From NCBI GenBank assembly GCA_022779485.1, contig JALFTC010000027.1, positions 22,480 through 86,479 on the forward strand: 64,000 bases of DNA. The letters run 5' to 3'. Below, piece by piece: positions 57,763-64,000 of the stretch. The notes under the pieces were generated by a model. It was not told where the DNA came from and searched no databases. It saw only the letters and a list, made by a program, of their open reading frames with translations. A program made the position numbers and the translations under genes. Each line of letters begins with the position of its first letter. Within the stretch, counting starts at the first letter, position 1. This DNA is from Ruminococcus sp. Lineage in GTDB: Bacteria; Bacillota; Clostridia; Oscillospirales; Acutalibacteraceae.

Positions 57763-60700
57763 TTATTTCACCGTCACGGAAACACCTGTTTTATTATAAC
57801 CGCCTGTTATGTAACCTGCCGGACAAATTGTGTATGCCTTTACAGTATAGGTGTATTTTTTGCCGGTTTCAAGTCCTGTATCGGTAAACTTCTTTGTGCT
57901 GTTGCCCTCGGCGTCGTAAACCAATTTATATGTTTCGTTGCCCTCTTTGCGGTAAACATAATATCCGCTGGCTCCGGCAACATTCTCCCAATTTACAGTT
58001 GCTTTTTTTGCACCGGCTGTTACTGATGTTATGGTAGGTGTTGCCGGAACAGCCTTGCAAGTTCTCTCCTTACTTCCGTAACTGCCATACTCAATCTTGT
58101 CAACTGTCACATAGGCTGTTACATAGTATGTGTATTCAACACCGCAGGAAACAGTGTCGTAAAATCTGTAATTACCCTTTGCTGTAACTGTCTTGATATG
58201 GGAGTAACTTCCCCCTGATGGCTTTCGGTAAATCTTGTAACCGTCAGCACCAAGGCACTTGCTCCAGGTGACGCTAATCTTGTTGTAGGAGATTGAAGAA
58301 AGGCTTATGATAGGTGTTTCCGGAACTGATGTTATAGATAATCCTGTTTCGCTGTATTTGCCGTATATATTTTTGCTATTTACCGTCCTGTACGCTCTAA
58401 CTGTATATGTATATTTTACGCCACAGGATGCAGTTTCGTCATCATAGCTAAGTACAGACTTGTCCTGTATTGTTGCTATGCCCGCCCAAGAAGTGTTTTG
58501 GGTTTTTCTGTAAATTTTGTATCCGCTTGCACCGGCAACAGAGTTCCAGTTAATCCTGTTTGTTTTGTAGTTAATACTTTTTAAGGATGTAAGTTTTGGA
58601 GCTGTTGTAACAGGTGTTCCGCTGGCTCCGGTATTATCATATGCTCCCCAGCATTTAGAATTATCAACCTTGTGATACGCCCTTACTGTGTAGGTGTATT
58701 TTTTGCCGGTTGTTAGTGATGATTGGAAAAAGCTTGTCAAGTCACCGTTATCAAAGGTAGTAAGCCTTGACCACTTTGTATCGTTACTATTTTTGTAGTA
58801 TATTCTGTAACCGTCTGCTCCGTTTACCTTGTTCCAAGAGATGTTAAGGGAGTCATAACTTAGATTACTAACCTTTACAACAGGTGCAGAGGGGATTGAC
58901 TTGCCCTTAATAACCCGGCTGTTAGGTCCGTAGTAATCACTGTCTCCCTGTGTTCTAAAAGCCTTTATAGTGTAGCAATAATCAACACCACATTCTGTGT
59001 TACTGTCAATGCATCTCACATTGTTTTTGCCAAGGGCTGTACCAAGGAGCTTGTAGCTTTTGTCGGTGGCTTTTTTATGATAAATTTTATATCCGCTTGC
59101 ACCCTCAACAGTTTTCCACATTACCTCTGTGGAATTGTAATTTAGACTTTTTACTGCAACAGGCACTACCTGTGCCGGATAGGCTGTACCGGTAATGGTA
59201 TCCCCGCAGTTGCTGTACTTAATTACATCACCCTTCTTACAAAAGGCTCTCACTGTATATGTATATTTTACTCCTGTAACTGCTGTTTGGTCTTGACAGG
59301 CAGTTCTTGTCTTGCCTGTAATATCCAATAGCTTTTTGTATTTTCCTGTTGTTTTTCTGTAGAGGGTATATCCTGTTGCTCCGTCAACCTGATTCCAGTT
59401 AACCTGAATAGTGTTGTAACCTATGCTTTGTGTATTTGTAAGCTTCGGCTTTGCAGGTTTTGTGTAAGCCTCAACAGCAACCCCATATTCACCCTCGTAA
59501 TTTTTTCCGTTTACTGTTCTGTAACCACGCACCCTATAAAGGTACTTTACACAGCACTTTAGGTCTTTGTCTGTGTAGCTCACATTACCATTGCCGTTAA
59601 TTGTGGCAACCTTTTGATAACTTTTTTTGCCTTCCGCTTTGCGATAAATTGTATATCCCGTTGCTCCGTTAACAGCCTGCCACTCCAGCTTTATCTTATC
59701 GTAGGCATTGCTTGTATATTTGGTTGAGGCAGTAGCCTTTGTATTTGCCTTGCCCACAATACCTGTGGCATTATATTTTCCAAGATAATCCACACTGTTT
59801 ACTGTTTTATACGCTCTTACCGTATAGGTATATTTTTGACCGCATATAGGTGACAAATCGGTAAATGAAGTGATTTTTGCTCCTATTTCAGTTCCGATTT
59901 TCTTATAGGTTTTATCTGTTCCGCCCTTTCGGTAAATACAATATCCGTTGACACCTGGAATTTTATTCCAAGTCAATTTAATTGCGTTAAAATCAAGGCT
60001 TTCGGTTTTGTCTAAAACTACCTCCTTGGGAACAGCCACTCCCGAAATACCCTTTTGGTCAAAGGCACCTAAAAAGTTCTTTTTTCCAATAAAAGCTCTA
60101 ACGGTATAGTAATACTTTTCACCGCAAACAGCAGTATTATCTGTAAATTCAGTTTTCTTTACATCATCATCAAGGGCAGTCCACTTGTCTGTACTGCTCT
60201 TTCTTCGATAAACCTTATATCCGTCTGCGTTTTTAACAGCACTCCAAGAGATTTTTATTGTCTTGTGGTCAATACTCTCGGCACTTTTCAGCTTTGGTGC
60301 ATCTGCGTGGGTTGTAACGGACAATCCGGACTTGTTATATCCGGTATAAACCATGTTTCCTCCCACTTTGTAATACCCTCGCACTGTATATTCGTAAGTT
60401 TTTCCTGTTACAAGGGTTTTATCTGTGTAGGAACGAATTCCCTCACCGGTAATATGCTTAACATTAGCAATTTTCTTACCATTCCATGAGGATTCTCCTT
60501 TTTCTCTCTTAAACACCAAATAGTTTTGACAAGAACCGTTTGGATACCAGTATATTTGAGCTGAGGTAGAGCTCCTCTCAACTATATTTTTCATTTTAAG
60601 ATTGGCATTTGTATAGAACACTACAAAATAGTTTGCAGTATAGTTGGAGTTACTTAACCTTTTAAGGGACACAGCATCATAGTAGGCAGAGGCTGAATTA

Positions 60701-61302
60701 TACCTTGTTCCTCCGTCTGAGGTATTGGTGGAGTCGTTATATACAATCTCGCCTGAGTCAATGGTTGCCTGACGGTCAACCTGAACATAGTGTGAGCCAC
60801 CATGGGATAAAGTGACCTTTAACAAAAGATGATACTGGTGGTCTTTCCTGTTGAAAAAGCTCATTGCAGTGTTGTAAAAGGAGCCTGTGGGGTAATACTG
60901 AAAACTTTCACAGGTCATTCCGAATTGACCGGCAAGGGTTGACCAGTAGATGCCCACATCTCCAATACCCTTAGAGGGTGAGCCGTACTTGCTCATAAGT
61001 GTTCCCGGATTTACAGTGGATGGATTAGCCACACCCGCCTCAACAAACATCTTAGCCATAGCAACAGTACTGCAACCGTACCTGTTCATCCAGTCGGACT
61101 CCCATGCATCACTTGGCTTTGTGTTGTGCCAAGGAAACTGGTCCTGACTCCACGCTCTGTAATATTTATATCCGCTATCTGAAATCATCTTTTCGCCGTT
61201 AAAATAAAAGACAGCCCCTACATTCATCAGCGGAAAAACAGTCATCACTATTCCAAGGATAAACACAGTAATTGTAATGGAAATTTTCTTAATCCAATTC
61301 AC
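57763..61302 (-). CDS. Secreted C39-like cysteine peptidase domain with about ten Fn3-like repeats
   Basis: N-terminal YGCSTVAMAKMF and GGSHYVQVDR; about ten repeats of the form WxxVxGAxGYxIYRK...YTVRAY. Confidence 0.85.
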   Translation of the reverse strand: MNWIKKISITITVFILGIVMTVFPLMNVGAVFYFNGEKMISDSGYKYYRAWSQDQFPWHNTKPSDAWESDWMNRYGCSTVAMAKMFVEAGVANPSTVNPGTLMSKYGSPSKGIGDVGIYWSTLAGQFGMTCESFQYYPTGSFYNTAMSFFNRKDHQYHLLLKVTLSHGGSHYVQVDRQATIDSGEIVYNDSTNTSDGGTRYNSASAYYDAVSLKRLSNSNYTANYFVVFYTNANLKMKNIVERSSTSAQIYWYPNGSCQNYLVFKREKGESSWNGKKIANVKHITGEGIRSYTDKTLVTGKTYEYTVRGYYKVGGNMVYTGYNKSGLSVTTHADAPKLKSAESIDHKTIKISWSAVKNADGYKVYRRKSSTDKWTALDDDVKKTEFTDNTAVCGEKYYYTVRAFIGKKNFLGAFDQKGISGVAVPKEVVLDKTESLDFNAIKLTWNKIPGVNGYCIYRKGGTDKTYKKIGTEIGAKITSFTDLSPICGQKYTYTVRAYKTVNSVDYLGKYNATGIVGKANTKATASTKYTSNAYDKIKLEWQAVNGATGYTIYRKAEGKKSYQKVATINGNGNVSYTDKDLKCCVKYLYRVRGYRTVNGKNYEGEYGVAVEAYTKPAKPKLTNTQSIGYNTIQVNWNQVDGATGYTLYRKTTGKYKKLLDITGKTRTACQDQTAVTGVKYTYTVRAFCKKGDVIKYSNCGDTITGTAYPAQVVPVAVKSLNYNSTEVMWKTVEGASGYKIYHKKATDKSYKLLGTALGKNNVRCIDSNTECGVDYCYTIKAFRTQGDSDYYGPNSRVIKGKSIPSAPVVKVSNLSYDSLNISWNKVNGADGYRIYYKNSNDTKWSRLTTFDNGDLTSFFQSSLTTGKKYTYTVRAYHKVDNSKCWGAYDNTGASGTPVTTAPKLTSLKSINYKTNRINWNSVAGASGYKIYRKTQNTSWAGIATIQDKSVLSYDDETASCGVKYTYTVRAYRTVNSKNIYGKYSETGLSITSVPETPIISLSSISYNKISVTWSKCLGADGYKIYRKPSGGSYSHIKTVTAKGNYRFYDTVSCGVEYTYYVTAYVTVDKIEYGSYGSKERTCKAVPATPTITSVTAGAKKATVNWENVAGASGYYVYRKEGNETYKLVYDAEGNSTKKFTDTGLETGKKYTYTVKAYTICPAGYITGGYNKTGVSVTVK

Positions 61303-61535
61303 TGTTAACCTCCTGTAAATATGTATATAAAATACAACAATTTTTTATTAAGTATGATTTTTAACCCTTATACCTTGTAATTATAACATTTTTATTACAT
61401 TATTGCAACAGAAATGATACAATTACGCTGGGTTATGTGTTCTGCCTAAAAATCTCCTGTCAACTTGATATTATAAGCACAATCCTCTATAATATTTTTA
61501 GTGTTTTTTATTAGAGGATATTGGGAGTTATAACA

Positions 61536-63380
61536 ATGAAAAAATTTACATCTCTGATTATCTCAATTATGTTGTTCACATCAGTAATGCTAACTGTTTC
61601 CGCATATTCTGATTCAGAATTTGTAAACGGAGATGTTGACCTTGACGGTAAATTATCAATAAGAGATACCACATATATTCAAAAATACCTTGCAAAAAAA
61701 CTTTCGCTCACCAGTCAACAGATGAGATTAGCTGATTTTAATCTTGATGGTGAAGTGAATATTGGGGATGCAACCAAGATACAAAAAGTAATAGCTAAAA
61801 TTGAGGATATGCCAACGGAAAGCACCTACACAACACCGACAAAAGAATATGTAACACCGGAGGAATTCGGGTTAACACCCAATACCGTTGACGAGATGCG
61901 TTGCTTTCAAAAGGCACTTGATTCTGCCACAGAATTGGGTATTCCTCTTAATCTTGGAGGTAAAACATATTACATATACACATCTGAGGCAAAGTGCCCT
62001 ATTATAAATGGCTCTCTCAAAATCATGCCAAGCTCCAGTTTGGTTTTAACAGGAAACAGTGTTTCCCTAAATAATGTTAATATAGCCCGCTGGTGGGATG
62101 GTGACGGTTACGAATTCGGTGATGTAAGACTTCACCTCACTGACGGATGTGCAATTGAGAATTGTAACTTTTCTTCACAGACAATCACCCCAAGCATTTT
62201 CTGCAATACAGAGGCAAGTAATACCACCATTAAGAATTGTACCTTTAGCGAGGGATTTGGCATTCTATTTAATGACGCAGTTCAAGAAAAGAGAAAATAT
62301 AATGATGTACTTTATACATCTACAATTGGGAAAGGACTTTATATAGATAATTGCACATTCAATACCGAAGGAAAAACAGTACAATATGCCGGTGATAATA
62401 TTGAGGTAAATACACCATACAACAGATTTTCTGATGTTCGGGTAACAAATTGCATAAGCTACGGTGCCAAAGAGGGTTCCTTTATGGGTATCGGTTTTGG
62501 CTTTGCTCAGGTTGACAACCTTGTTTGTTCCGATAATGTCCTTTACAATATAGAAGGTCCCGGCGCAATACATATGGAGGGCTGTACTGATGTGGAGAGT
62601 AAGAATAATTTTGTAAATAACTCAAAATACGGCATTATGTGCCTTTATACTCAAGACGCATTGTATGATAATAATACATTGGATAATTGCGAATACGGAA
62701 TATTTTGTCTTTCACAATATCCTTACGGTTACGATGAAAATATATGCTTTTCTAATAACCGCATTTTCAACTGCACCTCATGTCCTTTTAAGGGGTCAGG
62801 ACTAAAAAATTCTCAAATTGTAAACAATATTTTTCAGACTGACAGCCATTATGCCTCTGCAGTCATTCAATTAGAATATAGTGAAGAATACAAAACAAGT
62901 GGTATTTCTATTGTTGAAAATACAATAGAATATATAGGTGACTTGACGGAAAAATACTGGGCATATATTGTGGGAACAGATTGCACCCTGCTGGATAATA
63001 AAATCATAGGCTTAAATTCATCTAACTTTGTTAGTAACAGCATTCCGGTAATAAACATAAAACTTAATCTGCCCACCAATACCCCGGAATCCGACACTCT
63101 GTATCTTGCAAGCGATTTAAACGATTGGAATCCGGCAGATAGATCCTATACTTTTACAAGAACCTCAAAAACCACAGCCGAGATTACCCTTACCGTAAAT
63201 CCTGAGAGCATAGAAACCCCAGTTGAATTCAAGGTGACAAGAGGTAGCTGGCAAACGGGCGAATGTAACGCAAACGGTGAAGGAAATGTGGGGGACTACG
63301 GAGTATTAAATCATACATTTGACATCTACGGTAGCGGATTATATATTGTAAATATAGCTGATTGGACAGATCTATATTAA
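61536..63380 (+). CDS. Secreted dockerin protein with right-handed beta-helix and C-terminal CBM/E-set-like module
   Basis: Signal peptide; dockerin repeats NGDVDLDGKLSIRDTTYIQKYLA / ADFNLDGEVNIGDATKIQKVIA; beta-helix N-rich repeats; LYLASDLNDWNPADRSY...VEFKVTRGSWQTGE. Confidence 0.85.
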   Translation: MKKFTSLIISIMLFTSVMLTVSAYSDSEFVNGDVDLDGKLSIRDTTYIQKYLAKKLSLTSQQMRLADFNLDGEVNIGDATKIQKVIAKIEDMPTESTYTTPTKEYVTPEEFGLTPNTVDEMRCFQKALDSATELGIPLNLGGKTYYIYTSEAKCPIINGSLKIMPSSSLVLTGNSVSLNNVNIARWWDGDGYEFGDVRLHLTDGCAIENCNFSSQTITPSIFCNTEASNTTIKNCTFSEGFGILFNDAVQEKRKYNDVLYTSTIGKGLYIDNCTFNTEGKTVQYAGDNIEVNTPYNRFSDVRVTNCISYGAKEGSFMGIGFGFAQVDNLVCSDNVLYNIEGPGAIHMEGCTDVESKNNFVNNSKYGIMCLYTQDALYDNNTLDNCEYGIFCLSQYPYGYDENICFSNNRIFNCTSCPFKGSGLKNSQIVNNIFQTDSHYASAVIQLEYSEEYKTSGISIVENTIEYIGDLTEKYWAYIVGTDCTLLDNKIIGLNSSNFVSNSIPVINIKLNLPTNTPESDTLYLASDLNDWNPADRSYTFTRTSKTTAEITLTVNPESIETPVEFKVTRGSWQTGECNANGEGNVGDYGVLNHTFDIYGSGLYIVNIADWTDLY

Positions 63381-63543
63381 GGAAACACTGAATAAATCAC
63401 TTTACACATCTTGTACGCATATTTTCTGCCGGTATGCCCAAAAAATCCTCGCAATACGCCAGTATTCCTGCGGTTTTTTGAACATACCGACAAAAAATCT
63501 GACTGTACAATCTGTGCAAATGATTTAATCAGTATTTCCTTAA
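63377..63543. repeat. Full MITE-like element, copy 2
   Basis: TTAAGGAAACACTGAATAAATCA...TGATTTAATCAGTATTTCCTTAA; interior as in 12046..12224. Confidence 0.85.
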
Positions 63544-63813
63544 TAATTTTTAGTTACAAGTCTAATCATATAATTTAATAACGCGTATTATATAACTATT
63601 TCAAAAAACAAAACAAACAGCCCAAATACTGCATTTACGCAGATTTTGGGCTGTAATCTGTTTTTAAACAATTAATAAAACAAAAACACCACACAAGATG
63701 TGTGGTGTAGCTTTTCAAATAAACGGTTGCTTTGGCAACCTATGTAAAAGGGTTTACACCCTGAAAACTGAATAAAGAACAAGCGATATAATTAGCTGAC
63801 CAAAAGACTTTGT

Positions 63814-64000
63814 GGTCAAGCCCTCGACCTATTAGTACTGCCAAGCTGAACATATCACTATGCTTACACACGCAGCCTATCAACCTCGTAGTCTACAAGG
63901 GGTCTTACTCAGTTTCCTGATGGGATATCTAATCTTGGAGTCGGCTTCACGCTTAGATGCTTTCAGCGTTTATCCGTTCCGTACATAGCTGCCCAGCTGT
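63814..64000 (-). rRNA. 23S ribosomal RNA, 3' end (partial)
   Basis: Reverse complement ends ...CAGTACTAATAGGTCGAGGGCTTGACC; upstream matches conserved 23S 3' sequence (GCATCTAAGCGTGAAGCCGACTCCAAGAT). Confidence 0.93.

Overview
The window is a chromosomal segment from a low-GC, spore-forming Firmicute. A ruminococcal, Ruminococcus bromii-like origin is an inference from spoIIE, a dockerin protein and starch/maltodextrin genes. It holds: truncated spoIIE; a malE-malF-malG-type ABC cluster with a GH13 lipoprotein; a MurE-family ligase; nth; a tRNA-Trp T-box followed by trpEGDCBA without trpF, then convergent trpS; two DHHW proteins around a NUDIX gene; an AgrC/AgrA-like pair; lexA; initiator tRNA-Met; two tandem secreted paralogs; lepA; an LCP protein; ylxM-ffh-rpsP-khpA; phoH-ybeY-dgkA-era-yqzL-recO-mutS2; a two-component system with HtrA; tRNA-Thr; rpsO-pnp; a secreted-protein island (two BspA-like LRR proteins, a C39-like/10xFn3 protein, a dockerin beta-helix protein); and the 3' end of a 23S rRNA. 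The most interesting unexplained structure is: (i) a MITE-like repeat family with TTAAGGAAACACTGAWTAAATCA ends, one copy lying between the trp promoter and its T-box and others supplying stop codons; (ii) a duplicated pnp 3' end flanking a BspA-like gene, plus roughly 560-bp inverted arms between the two BspA-like genes; (iii) a 37-bp promoter-like element shared by two distant secreted-protein loci; (iv) a predicted three-way-junction RNA leader before pnp; (v) a compact structured intergenic element or micropeptide upstream of lexA. All alignments were done by eye; no database search or folding was run.
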